This document shows positions 1-8,213 of a DNA stretch of 64,000 nt, in pieces. The DNA comes from Candidatus Sumerlaeota bacterium (GTDB lineage: Bacteria > Sumerlaeota > Sumerlaeia > SLMS01 > JAHLLQ01), in assembly GCA_030156535.1 (NCBI GenBank), contig JASGMJ010000015.1, positions 1 to 64,000 on the forward strand, read 5' to 3'. Every line of letters begins with the position of its first letter. Position 1 is the first letter of the stretch. Under the pieces are notes generated by a model. That model had not been told where the DNA came from. It was given only the letters and a program-made list of their open reading frames with translations, and searched no databases. Position numbers and translations under genes: made by a program.

Positions 1-260
1 AGGGCAAAAGGGACCAAAGGGACAGCAGGGACCAAAAGGACAGGCGGAGCGAAAGGGACAGGCCGGCCGAGAGGAGAAGGGGGGCCAAAGGGCCAGGGGA
101 GGGGGGCAAGCGGGCCGAGAGGACAGGCGGAGCGAAAGGGACAGGGCGGCCGAGAGGAGAAGCGGGGCCAAAGGGATAGGCCGGGCGAAAGGAGAAGTGG
201 GGCCAAAGGGCCAGGGGAGGGGGGCAAGCGGGCCGAGAGGACAGGCGAAGCGCAAGGGCA
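1..260. repeat. Purine-rich imperfect direct repeats, 118-bp period
   Basis: The plus strand is almost entirely G and A with scattered C, built from short blocks such as GGCCAAAGGG, GGACAGGCGG and GAGAGGAGAAG. A stretch of about 48 bases starting at 81 recurs at 199, giving a 118-bp direct repeat. The block GGACAGGCGGAGCG occurs at 38 and 121, and with changes at 239. It lies downstream of the minus-strand gene ending at 383 and its left end is outside the window. Bases 261-382 are ordinary GC-rich spacer in which I see nothing specific. Confidence 0.75.
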
Positions 261-382
261 GGCCGGGCCAAGAGGGCACGCCACGCCAAGTCCTCCCCGG
301 AGAGCCGCAAAAGGCCGGCACGTGCGCCAAGGAAGCGAGGGAGCAAGGCGACTGGAGTTTCGGGGATGGGCGCTGTGCGGCG

Positions 383-787
383 CTATTCGTCGTTCTGCAG
401 CACCTGTTCGATCACTTCCTCAGCCACGTAAATCGGGGCTCCGACTTTGGTGGCGAGCACGATGGCGTCCGAGGGGCGTGTGTCGATCTTGATGTGTTTG
501 CCGGCGCTGGTGCGTACGAGCAGTTTGCCGTGGAAAGTGTCGTTGTCGAGCGCGTCGACGAGCACGCCTTCGAGCGTGGCTTCCAGGCCTTCCAGGACGT
601 TGAGAATCAGATCGTGGGTCATGGGGCGCGGAGCCCGGCGGCCAAAGATGGCGTCGTCCGCTGCCTTGGCTTCATGCTGGCCGATGTAGATCGGGAAGCC
701 CCGGTCGCCGTCCTTCTCTTCGAGCACAACGATGTGCATGGGCGTAACGTGGCTGATTTGAATTTCGCGCAGTTCCATTTCAACCAT
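383..787 (-). CDS. Bifunctional nuclease family protein (BFN/DUF151)
   Basis: A 134-residue protein of the DUF151 bifunctional-nuclease family, small cytosolic proteins for which DNase and RNase activity has been reported in some members. The family core is visible from residue 12: HVTPMHIVVLEEKDG, then FPIYIGQHEAKAADDAI around 30-45, and a C-terminal RPSDAIVLATKVGAPIYVAEEV segment that matches the usual RPSDAIALA motif. The frame is open further upstream, but the ATG at 787 is preceded by GGGAG at good spacing and gives the usual family length. A second ATG lies three codons later. No obvious operon partner; the neighbour upstream is divergent. Family assignment is firm, the actual substrate is unknown. 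Confidence 0.88.
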   Translation of the reverse strand: MVEMELREIQISHVTPMHIVVLEEKDGDRGFPIYIGQHEAKAADDAIFGRRAPRPMTHDLILNVLEGLEATLEGVLVDALDNDTFHGKLLVRTSAGKHIKIDTRPSDAIVLATKVGAPIYVAEEVIEQVLQNDE

Positions 788-926
788 GGGGCACGCTCCC
801 GGCCAGATGGGTAACGCGCGAAGTATGGCCAAGGAGCACGAACACCCGCAACGGGATTTGAATGGGCGTTCTGCAAACAGGGGAGTTTGGTGAATTGTGA
901 AGAAACGGGAAGGGGCGCACTTTTCG

Positions 927-955
927 TTGGCGGACTCCGGTTTCGGCACCATACT
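927..955 (+). promoter_or_regulatory. Candidate sigma-70-type promoter for the secreted EEP gene
   Basis: TTGGCG at 927-932 and CATACT at 950-955 are separated by 17 bases, about 40 bases before the ATG at 997. Matches to TTGACA/TATAAT are only partial, so this is a prediction from spacing and position. Confidence 0.35.
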
Positions 956-996
956 CTTTTTCTTCCTTCGGGAAGACCCCTCGACTAAGGAATCCC

Positions 997-2754
997 ATGC
1001 GCCGCTTTTGCCCCAACGCCCTCTTCACTGCTTTCCTTCTCGTCTTTGTTTCCGCTGCCTCCGCCCAGACACAACGCATCCGCATCATGGCCGCGAATAC
1101 GACGAGCGGCAATAACCAGTCCTATCTGGAGCCTGGAGAGCGCATCTTTCAGGGTCTGAAACCCGACATTGCGCTGCTGCAGGAGTTCACCATCGGCTCC
1201 AGCGCCACGCAGGATTTCACCGCGACCAATAATTGGGTCACGAGTAACTTTGGCCCCGAGTTTTCGTGGATGCGCGAGCCGGGCAACGAGCAGATTCCCA
1301 ACGGCATTATCAGCCGCTGGCCGATCATCGAATCGGGCGAGTGGAACGACGCAGAGGTTTCCAACCGCGATTTCGCTTGGGCGCGCATTGACCTGCCAGG
1401 CGACAAGGACCTGTGGGCCGTGAGCGTTCACCTGCTCACGAGGAGTTCCGGCGTTCGCAACACCGAGGCGCAGGCGCTTGTGGGCTTCCTCAACGCAGCG
1501 AATATTCCCTCGGGCGACTACGTTGTGATCGGCGGAGACTTCAACACTGGCAGCCGTAGCGAATCCGCCGTGAACACGTTCCGCGGTTATCTGGGCGTCA
1601 ACTCCAGCGCCGAGAAAACACCGGTGGATCAGAACGGCAATGACGACACGAACGCCAATCGCAACAAGCCCTACGACTGGGTGATGCCCAACGCCGCGCT
1701 CAACGCGCATCACACGTCCGTCGTCATTGGAAGCAGCACCTATCCCAATGGCCTCGTCTTCGACAGCCGTGTCTACACGCCGCTGAGCGAAGTCAGCCCC
1801 GTGCAGTACGGCGACAGCGGCGCCAGCAACATGCAGCACATGGCGATCGTGCGCGACTTCCTGATTCCGATCGCCGATTCCGACTTCACGCTGAGCGGAA
1901 CGTCGGTCAACTTCGGCACCGTGAACGCCGACGACAAGCCGTTCAACGATTCGTCCATCACTCTTCAGGTGGGCAAGTCCTTCACGCTGAACAGCGTTCA
2001 GTTCACGGGCACGAATTCGGCGGAGTTCTCGCTCGTTTCGCCGACGTTGCCCGCAGCGATTTCGTCCACCACGCCGCTGGCATTCCGCTGGAATCCGGGG
2101 GCGAACGACAACCTGTCGCGTTCGGTGACGGCGAGTTTCTCCACCACGGGCATCCCATCCACGTTCCAGATTTTCCTGGCCGGGGCGACGAACGAGCAGG
2201 GGGGCAATGGCGGCAACGGCCTGCCTCTTGATGCCTCGGGCTACACGATCGAGCAGTTCAACGGCACAGCTACGATCACGTTGCCAGCGGGCACTTCCGT
2301 TCCCGAGCGCGGCTTCATTGTCATTGGCCGCGATGCCAGCAAGGCCGAGTTCGAGTCGCATTGGAACACGACGCTTGGCGCGAACGTCATTTACATCGAC
2401 GGCAAGAGTGTGGCGGGCGGAAACGGCTTCCCCGTGATCAACGGCGACGAGGAGTACTCGCTCGAAAATGCTTCGGGGGCGCAGGTCGATCCCGCGTCCG
2501 GCACGGTTCCCTCCGGCAGCGTTTCCACCAGCAATTCCTACACGCGCACCAGCACCAACGGCACGGCGTTCACCAACCGCGCCGTTGCCCAGGCGACACC
2601 GGGAACCTATGAGGGGACGTCGGCCGACACTGGCAAGCTCGTCATCACGGAGATCTCCGATGCGAGCACCTACACCTACGAGTTCGTGGAACTCTACTAC
2701 GACGCTTTCACGCCGGAACCCGTGCAGCAAAAGGACGTATGGACGGTTAAGTAA
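997..2754 (+). CDS. Secreted endonuclease/exonuclease/phosphatase-fold protein with lamin-tail-like C-terminus
   Basis: A 585-residue exported protein. Residues 1-23 are a signal peptide ending ASA. Residues about 27-290 are an EEP (DNase I-like) domain: LLQEF carries the catalytic Glu, VSVHLL and GGDFNT carry the His and Asp-Asn pair, YDWVM follows, and NMQHM holds the terminal His. Then comes a beta-sandwich repeat region (about 295-400) and a lamin-tail-like segment (about 400-540, with TLPAGTSVPERGFIVIG near 428). The protein ends with a second lamin-tail opening strand, LVITEIS...FVELYYD (about 547-570), cut short by the stop. It probably cleaves phosphodiester bonds outside the cytoplasm; substrate unknown. 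The antisense frame is also open but has no family features. Confidence 0.85.
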   Translation: MRRFCPNALFTAFLLVFVSAASAQTQRIRIMAANTTSGNNQSYLEPGERIFQGLKPDIALLQEFTIGSSATQDFTATNNWVTSNFGPEFSWMREPGNEQIPNGIISRWPIIESGEWNDAEVSNRDFAWARIDLPGDKDLWAVSVHLLTRSSGVRNTEAQALVGFLNAANIPSGDYVVIGGDFNTGSRSESAVNTFRGYLGVNSSAEKTPVDQNGNDDTNANRNKPYDWVMPNAALNAHHTSVVIGSSTYPNGLVFDSRVYTPLSEVSPVQYGDSGASNMQHMAIVRDFLIPIADSDFTLSGTSVNFGTVNADDKPFNDSSITLQVGKSFTLNSVQFTGTNSAEFSLVSPTLPAAISSTTPLAFRWNPGANDNLSRSVTASFSTTGIPSTFQIFLAGATNEQGGNGGNGLPLDASGYTIEQFNGTATITLPAGTSVPERGFIVIGRDASKAEFESHWNTTLGANVIYIDGKSVAGGNGFPVINGDEEYSLENASGAQVDPASGTVPSGSVSTSNSYTRTSTNGTAFTNRAVAQATPGTYEGTSADTGKLVITEISDASTYTYEFVELYYDAFTPEPVQQKDVWTVK

Positions 2755-2760
2755 TTCAAC

Positions 2761-2784
2761 CGTTCAATCGTCCCTGCGCGACTC
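2761..2784 (-). repeat. Degenerate copy of the GTCCC-N3-GGGAC dispersed repeat
   Basis: Read on the minus strand this 24-base stretch matches the element at 10433-10456 with about three mismatches, in inverse orientation to that copy. It lies right after the EEP stop codon. Confidence 0.5.
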
Positions 2785-2833
2785 TTTCATGCAAGCCGGC
2801 AGTTGCCGGACTCTGGGATGTTGAGAACGCCGG

Positions 2834-2858
2834 GGGAGGAGCGCTTACTGCTCCTCCC
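2834..2858. terminator. Perfect 9-bp hairpin between convergent genes
   Basis: GGGAGGAGC pairs with GCTCCTCCC around a 7-base loop. No T-tract on either side, so it may be a weak or Rho-assisted terminator for either convergent gene. Confidence 0.4.
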
Positions 2859-2888
2859 AAAAGATGCACAGCCCCGCCATCGGATTGT

Positions 2889-2926
2889 GAAACGGTATCG
2901 CTGCTCCGGTACCGTTTCTTCTTTGT
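2889..2926 (+). terminator. Intrinsic terminator after the EEP gene
   Basis: GAAACGGTA (2889-2897) pairs perfectly with TACCGTTTC (2910-2918) and is followed by TTCTTTG on the plus strand. Confidence 0.6.
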
Positions 2927-2951
2927 GCGGATTCGTGTGATTTGTGGTTCC

Positions 2952-5525
2952 CTACTTGCGGCTTAGGCGTTCGACGCGTTGCAGGACGTCCTTGTAGCCC
3001 GCATCGATTTTCATGAGCTGCTTGAAGAGGCGGCTTGCGCGTTCAAACATGTGGGATTCTTCGAGAACCTCGGCCGTGTTGTAGAGCCATGTCATCAGGG
3101 CTTCGAGTTCCTCGGGATCGTCGTCGATGTTCAGGCTCATCTCGCCGAGCGTTTCGCCCGCGAGGTCGAACATGCGTTTCTTTGCGAAGGCATAGGCGAG
3201 CTTGGCGCGCGGAATGCGGTTGGCGCCGGCTTGGCGCGCTGCGCGCTGGTAGTATGTGATGGCCTGGTTGAAGTCTTCCTGCGAAACGCACAGATCGCCG
3301 AGCTCTTCGAGCGTGTTGCCGTCGCCCTTGCCTGCTTCGATCTCGCGTTTGAGGAAGGCGAAGCGCTGCTTGCCGAGCGCCTCGTCCACGCGTGCGCGGA
3401 GCTTGCGCGTCTCGCGGTTTGCCGGGTCCATCATCTCCAGGCGCTTCTGGTATTCGGCTGCTTCGATGGCATTGCCGGATTCAACGGCCAGCGGAATGAC
3501 GCGCTGGAGCATCTGCTTGTTCTTCGTTTCGGTTTCGGCTCCCGTGGAAGAGGCGAGCAGGGAATTCACGAAGCGCTTGAGGTTGTGGTAATCATTGAGG
3601 GCGATGTAGGCATCGACGAGTGAGCGGTCCATCTCCTCGCTTTCCTCGCCGCCGTTGGCCAGATAGAGCGAGAAAGCATGGATCATCTCGGTGAACTGGC
3701 CGAGGTTGCGATAGAGTTCGCCCATCGTGCGCAGCGTGAGAAGGTGGTGGGGGCTGCGGCGGAGGATTTTCTGCGCGCCGTCGCGAATGGCCGCGGCGGG
3801 ATTGAGCGAGCGCTCGGCCATGAGCTTCACGGTCTCGAGAGCTTCGTCGTAGTCCGATTCCGCCACTTGCAGGTCGGCGAGGTAGTTGAGCAGCGGGAAG
3901 CCGCCTTCCTTCATTTCCTCGACGGCCTTGCGCATTTCGGAGATCACTTCGGGGCGCTTGTCCGGATGGTGATGCAGGATGGCGTCGGCATGGCCAACGG
4001 CGCGCTCGGCGTGGCCCGTTGAAACGAGTCGATGAAGCACGTCGAACTGGAGGGCGATGTTGCCGCGGTCCTCCTGCGAGCGTTCGATCATCTCGGCGAG
4101 CTCGGTGGTCAGCAGGGCGCGTTCGATTTTCTTCTGGAGTGCGGTGAGGGCTTGTTTGTCGTCGCCCTTGAGCTTGGTGACGCCTTCGTCGACGATAGCT
4201 TTCGCTTCGTCCCACTTTTCGAGTTCAAAGAGCGTCTTGCCGAGCAGCTGGTAGAGCTCCGGATCATCACAGCCGCGGCCGCGCTGGCGCTCCAGGTACT
4301 CCGCCGCCTCGGGGAGCTTGCCGTTGCCGTAGACGACCTTGGCGTAACGCAGACCCAGTTCGTAGTCGCCGGGTCTGTCGTTGACGAGTGACTCGAGCAA
4401 CTCCTCCAGGCGGTGGGTCATGCCCGCTTCCTCAAGAAGTCCGGCGAGTTTCAGCGAGCGGTCCAACTGGCGGGGAGCGATGGTGATCGAGCGGTCGAGC
4501 CAGCGGATCAACTGGTCCCTGCGCCCCATGCGTTCGGCCCATTCCGCCAGCAGGTTCACCGCGTCGAGATGGTCCTCGTTGGCGGAGAGAATGCGGCGCA
4601 GCAGCGCGTCGGCGCGGCGCATTGGGATTCCTTCGAGTTCTCCGAGGCGCGCGGCCGTCTCCACCGCGCGGTCGAACCGGCCGGCATCAATGAGCAGCGA
4701 GCCGAGGCGTTCGAGTGATTCCTCGTCCTCGCGCATTCCCCGCTCCTCGATCACGGCGAGCGCCTCGGTGTTCTGCCCCTGTTCCATCAGTTCGTGGAGG
4801 TAGGCATCGCGGAGCTGCTCGTCCTCGGGGAACTGCTCGAAGAGGTCCTTGAGATACTGAAGGAACTCGCGTGGCTGCTTTTCCTCGTTGGCGAGCTGGC
4901 AAAGGAGTTCGAGCAAATCGGGGGAGCGGTTGCCGTCGCGATAGGTGGCGCGCAGATGCTCGGCAGCATCGCCACGGGCGCCACGGCGGAAACGCTCCAT
5001 GCTGACGGAGAGCAGCAGGGCCTCCTGGCCCGGACGCCACAGGAGCGCCAGGCGGCTGAACAGCAGGGCTGCGCCGCCGAGGTTCTTCTCGTCGAGCTTG
5101 CGGACGATCGACTGCCACAGCCAGCGGTTGGCGAGCTCAATGCCCAGAATGATGGCCGTTGTTCCCGCGCCGACGCCCGCGGCTGCGGCCCAGAACAGCG
5201 CGTCCGTGCGCTCGTACGCCAGGCAATACAGGGCCGCTCCGGCGATCCAGCCAGCGCCGAACGGCCCGGCAATCAGGCTCGCCCATGGCCGTCTTGGCGC
5301 GCGCGGATCCAGACTTACCAGATAGCCGAGCAGCACAGCAGCCCCCATCCCGGCAGCCACATACAGGAACCAGATGGCGAAATCGCCCTCCGTCATTGCA
5401 TAGGTGCTCATGATTTCGCTGCGGAAGGCTTCCACGTTGAAAAAGCGCAGCAGGAGCCAGGTGCATACTCCGGCGCCAGCGAGAGGCGTCCACATCAGAA
5501 CCCACGTCAGAACTTTACGAACCAT
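2952..5525 (-). CDS. Inner-membrane TPR-repeat protein
   Basis: An 857-residue protein with four hydrophobic helices in the first 140 residues (about 6-24, 46-68, 82-102, 108-132) and then roughly 700 residues of helical TPR-like repeats that should lie in the cytoplasm. Repeated pairs such as LYQLLGKTLFELEKWDEAKAI and LEELGDLCVSQEDFNQAITYY show the tetratricopeptide pattern. The frame is open 104 codons upstream of the chosen ATG, but that stretch is Arg/Gly/Pro-rich and not protein-like, and the ATG at 5525 begins directly with the first helix. It probably acts as a membrane-anchored protein-interaction scaffold. I do not recognise a specific named family, and nothing in the neighbourhood assigns a partner. 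Confidence 0.82.
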   Translation of the reverse strand: MVRKVLTWVLMWTPLAGAGVCTWLLLRFFNVEAFRSEIMSTYAMTEGDFAIWFLYVAAGMGAAVLLGYLVSLDPRAPRRPWASLIAGPFGAGWIAGAALYCLAYERTDALFWAAAAGVGAGTTAIILGIELANRWLWQSIVRKLDEKNLGGAALLFSRLALLWRPGQEALLLSVSMERFRRGARGDAAEHLRATYRDGNRSPDLLELLCQLANEEKQPREFLQYLKDLFEQFPEDEQLRDAYLHELMEQGQNTEALAVIEERGMREDEESLERLGSLLIDAGRFDRAVETAARLGELEGIPMRRADALLRRILSANEDHLDAVNLLAEWAERMGRRDQLIRWLDRSITIAPRQLDRSLKLAGLLEEAGMTHRLEELLESLVNDRPGDYELGLRYAKVVYGNGKLPEAAEYLERQRGRGCDDPELYQLLGKTLFELEKWDEAKAIVDEGVTKLKGDDKQALTALQKKIERALLTTELAEMIERSQEDRGNIALQFDVLHRLVSTGHAERAVGHADAILHHHPDKRPEVISEMRKAVEEMKEGGFPLLNYLADLQVAESDYDEALETVKLMAERSLNPAAAIRDGAQKILRRSPHHLLTLRTMGELYRNLGQFTEMIHAFSLYLANGGEESEEMDRSLVDAYIALNDYHNLKRFVNSLLASSTGAETETKNKQMLQRVIPLAVESGNAIEAAEYQKRLEMMDPANRETRKLRARVDEALGKQRFAFLKREIEAGKGDGNTLEELGDLCVSQEDFNQAITYYQRAARQAGANRIPRAKLAYAFAKKRMFDLAGETLGEMSLNIDDDPEELEALMTWLYNTAEVLEESHMFERASRLFKQLMKIDAGYKDVLQRVERLSRK

Positions 5526-5654
5526 CGTTTTTGGCCTGCCTGAATGACGAATGGAGAGACTGTCCCGGCGGCTCCCATCGCAATCCCCGGGGAGTAACGC
5601 CGGATTTGATTTTCGGGCCGGACCGCCCACTCTGGCAACCCCAAGAAGGGGCAA

Positions 5655-5682
5655 TTGCATTCTTTCGTCCGCGCGGGATACT
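5655..5682 (+). promoter_or_regulatory. Possible sigma-70-type promoter
   Basis: TTGCAT (5655-5660), a 16-base spacer, then GATACT (5677-5682), about 140 bases before the peroxiredoxin-like gene. Weak consensus matches. The rest of the 298-base space 5526-5823 shows no feature I can name. Confidence 0.25.
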
Positions 5683-5823
5683 GTGCGGGTGGTAAATCCT
5701 TCACAGCGCCGATTCACGTACTGGCTCGACAATCGCTCATTGCCGTGGCAGCCAATGTGAGGCTGATGCCCTCCGGCCCCTTGGCGACTCCCCCTCTCAC
5801 CCCACGAATCAGGAGATTTGTCC

Positions 5824-6603
5824 ATGACCTTCGCCATTCACCGCACCGCCCTGGTGCTCTCTCTCGCTCTCGGTTCCTCATCGCTCGCCCTGGCCCAGTC
5901 GGGGACAAAGCAACCGGCCCCGCCACCCGCCGAGTCCTCCGCAACCAAGGCTGAAACAAGGGCCCGCGTGGCTCCCACGGCCGAGGCCGCTACGCCCCTG
6001 AAGCCCGGGGACAAGGTGCCGGAGACGGCTCCGCTGAGGCGCGCCGATGGCCAAAGTGTCTCGCTGTCCCAACTGCTGGAGAACAAGAGCGCGGTTATTG
6101 TCTTCTACCGGGGCGGCTGGTGCCCGTACTGCAACGCCCACCTGGCCGATCTGGCGCGCATCCAGCCGGTTCTGGCGGAGAACGATGTCGCACTGATCGC
6201 CATTTCGCCCGATTCGCCGTCGGCTCTGTCCGAATCCCTGAGCTCCAAGCCGCTCCCCTATACGCTGCTCTCCGACAGCAACCACGAGGCAATGAAGGCT
6301 TTCGGCGTGGCATTTGCCGTGGACCCGGAAACCCAGAACAAACTGAAGGGCCACGGGATGGATCTGACCGCCGCGTCGGGCAACCAGGACGCCGTCCTCC
6401 CCGTGCCCTCCGTGTTCGTGGTCAATCCGGGAGGGAAGGTGACCTTCGCCCATACCGACGCGGACTACCGCCAGCGTCTGAGCGGCGAGCAGGTCCTGAA
6501 GGCTGCCGGGATTTCCCCCAAAGCCAGCGGGTCGGCGACGAAGCACTCGGATGGGGATTCCAGCAAGGAACACTCGGAGCACGAGGGAAGTGGAACGAAG
6601 TGA
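5824..6603 (+). CDS. Exported AhpC/TSA-type thioredoxin-fold protein (peroxiredoxin-like)
   Basis: A 259-residue protein with a signal peptide (cleavage near ALA-QSG, residue 23), a Pro/Ala-rich linker, and an AhpC/TSA domain from about 58 to 230. The active-site stretch FYRGGWCPYCNAHLADL places a CxxC pair at Cys100 and Cys103, as in the peroxiredoxin-like proteins grouped with Prx/TlpA relatives. It is expected to reduce peroxides or exchange thiols in the periplasm. The C-terminal 35 residues are Ser/Lys/Glu-rich and low complexity. The ATG at 5824 is preceded by AGGAGA with a 7-base spacer; a TTG two codons upstream is less likely. A strong hairpin follows at 6658. Confidence 0.87.
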   Translation: MTFAIHRTALVLSLALGSSSLALAQSGTKQPAPPPAESSATKAETRARVAPTAEAATPLKPGDKVPETAPLRRADGQSVSLSQLLENKSAVIVFYRGGWCPYCNAHLADLARIQPVLAENDVALIAISPDSPSALSESLSSKPLPYTLLSDSNHEAMKAFGVAFAVDPETQNKLKGHGMDLTAASGNQDAVLPVPSVFVVNPGGKVTFAHTDADYRQRLSGEQVLKAAGISPKASGSATKHSDGDSSKEHSEHEGSGTK

Positions 6604-6657
6604 TCGTTTCGGGATCGGTTCTCTCCCGAAGCTGTAAGCTGCATTGAACAAGGAACC

Positions 6658-6689
6658 TGCGGCCCGGTTGTGCGAGCAACCGGGCCGTG
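6658..6689 (+). terminator. Strong GC hairpin upstream of the glycosyltransferase gene
   Basis: GGCCCGGTTG pairs perfectly with CAACCGGGCC around TGCGAG, extendable to 11-13 pairs. It sits 55 bases after the peroxiredoxin-like stop and 3 bases before the proposed ATG of the next gene. No T-tract follows. It could be a terminator or it could hinder initiation at 6692. Confidence 0.45.
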
Positions 6690-6691
6690 CT

Positions 6692-8164
6692 ATGAGCACC
6701 CTCCCGATGGATTCGAGCAACGTGTTCTCCACGCCGCACCGCCAGACGATTGCCCTCGCCGCACCCCTGGCCGGACTGGCCGTGCTCGGCGGAGGTCTTG
6801 TATGGCTCTCGGCGCGTTTTGGTTTCTCCGTTCCCATTGAAGAAAAACCTGTGGAAGCAGTGGTCCTGCTGCTCTGCGCAATGGGCCTGTGCTTTCTTCT
6901 GCTGGCGCGGCGCCTGCTGGCATGTGGCCTCACACGCTCCTGGCTCGCCGTTGGAATCGGTCTCGGTCTGGCCCTGCGGTTGGCGATGTTGTTCTCGCAG
7001 CCGATTCTGGAAACGGATTACTATCGCTATCTGTGGGATGGCGCGGTCGTGGCCACGGGAACGAATCCCTATCGCCCGATTCCCGAGCAGGTGCTTGAGG
7101 TGCAGGGCCCGCTCACTCCTCTCGCGCTCGAATCGGGCGTCGTTGCGGCACGCATCAATCATCCGCAACTGCGCACCGTGTATCCGCCCGTCGCCCAGGG
7201 ATTCTTTGGGCTGTCGCATCTGATCGCGCCGTGGAGCCTGTTGGGGTGGAGGCTCGTGCTGCTCGTGGCCGACGGCGTGACGCTGGCGTTGCTGATTCAG
7301 TTGCTGCGGTCGGCACAACTGCCGCTGCGCTTCTCGCTGCTGTACTGGCTGAATCCGGTTGTGCTGAAGGAAATCCACAATGCCGCGCACATGGATGTGC
7401 TGCTTGTGCCGTTTCTGCTGGGGGCGCTGCTGCTGGCGCATCGCGGGCGCTTGATGACGGCCGTGCTTTGCCTGGTGGGCGCGGCGGGGATCAAGGTCTG
7501 GCCGCTGTTGTTGCTGCCGCTGCTTCTTCGTGCGGCGGACGTTTCGCGGGGGCGCAAGGTGGGTGCCGTCTGTTTTGCGGGAGCTCTTGCAGCCGTTCTG
7601 TACCTGCCTGTGGCGTTCGCGGGGTTGAACGAAACCTCCGGTTTCACGGCCTATGCCAGCCGGTGGGAGATGAACAACAGTCTCTCGCTCCTGCTGCTGG
7701 CACTTGGCAGGTGGGTGGAGGGTGCCTTCCTGCCCGCCGTTTCCGCCAGGGCGTTTGCCGTGGGTGCTTCGGCGATTCTTCTCGGCACCGCCCTGTTGAT
7801 TGCGCTCCGCAAACCGGTAGGTGGCGTGGATGATCTTGCCGGGCGGGCACTTGCGCTGGCCGCAGCACTCTTTCTCCTCAGCCCGACGCAATTTCCCTGG
7901 TATTCCCTGTGGTTTCTGCCGCTGCTGGCGATTCGTCCGCACATCGGGCTGCTGTTTTACGCGCTGACGCTGCCGTTGTATTACCTGCGTTTTCGCTATG
8001 CGGGGGAGGGCATCGCCCCGTTGTTCGACAACGGAGTCGTCTGGATCGAGCACGGCCCCGTACTCCTGCTCCTCGCCGCAGCGAAGTGGAAGCCAGTCTG
8101 GATTCCCGCTCACCCGGGGCCGCTGTCTGCCCTGCCGTCCGCGCGTCAATCCTCTTGCGCGTGA
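6692..8164 (+). CDS. Polytopic membrane glycosyltransferase (GT87/mannosyltransferase-like)
   Basis: A 490-residue integral membrane protein with about 11-12 hydrophobic helices. The hallmark of GT-C lipid-linked-sugar glycosyltransferases is present in the first large loop: ETDYYRYLWDGAVVATGTNPY, matching the D-x-YRYLWDG...G-x-NPY signature of GT87/DUF2029 and alpha-mannosyltransferase families. It probably transfers a sugar from a polyprenyl-phosphate donor on the outer face of the inner membrane. The start is uncertain: a TTG at 6644 extends the frame by 16 residues through the hairpin at 6658-6689, and the ATG at 6692 has no clear ribosome site. The acceptor cannot be read from the sequence. 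Confidence 0.78.
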   Translation: MSTLPMDSSNVFSTPHRQTIALAAPLAGLAVLGGGLVWLSARFGFSVPIEEKPVEAVVLLLCAMGLCFLLLARRLLACGLTRSWLAVGIGLGLALRLAMLFSQPILETDYYRYLWDGAVVATGTNPYRPIPEQVLEVQGPLTPLALESGVVAARINHPQLRTVYPPVAQGFFGLSHLIAPWSLLGWRLVLLVADGVTLALLIQLLRSAQLPLRFSLLYWLNPVVLKEIHNAAHMDVLLVPFLLGALLLAHRGRLMTAVLCLVGAAGIKVWPLLLLPLLLRAADVSRGRKVGAVCFAGALAAVLYLPVAFAGLNETSGFTAYASRWEMNNSLSLLLLALGRWVEGAFLPAVSARAFAVGASAILLGTALLIALRKPVGGVDDLAGRALALAAALFLLSPTQFPWYSLWFLPLLAIRPHIGLLFYALTLPLYYLRFRYAGEGIAPLFDNGVVWIEHGPVLLLLAAAKWKPVWIPAHPGPLSALPSARQSSCA

Positions 8165-8213
8165 GGGCGGCGCCGCTGTGCATGAGCCAACGCTGTTACC
8201 GGGAGAGCTGCCG

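Noticed and set aside
985-2730. 581-codon open frame antisense to the EEP gene
   Set aside because: Arg/Val/Gly-biased shadow frame; the plus strand has a signal peptide and EEP motifs.
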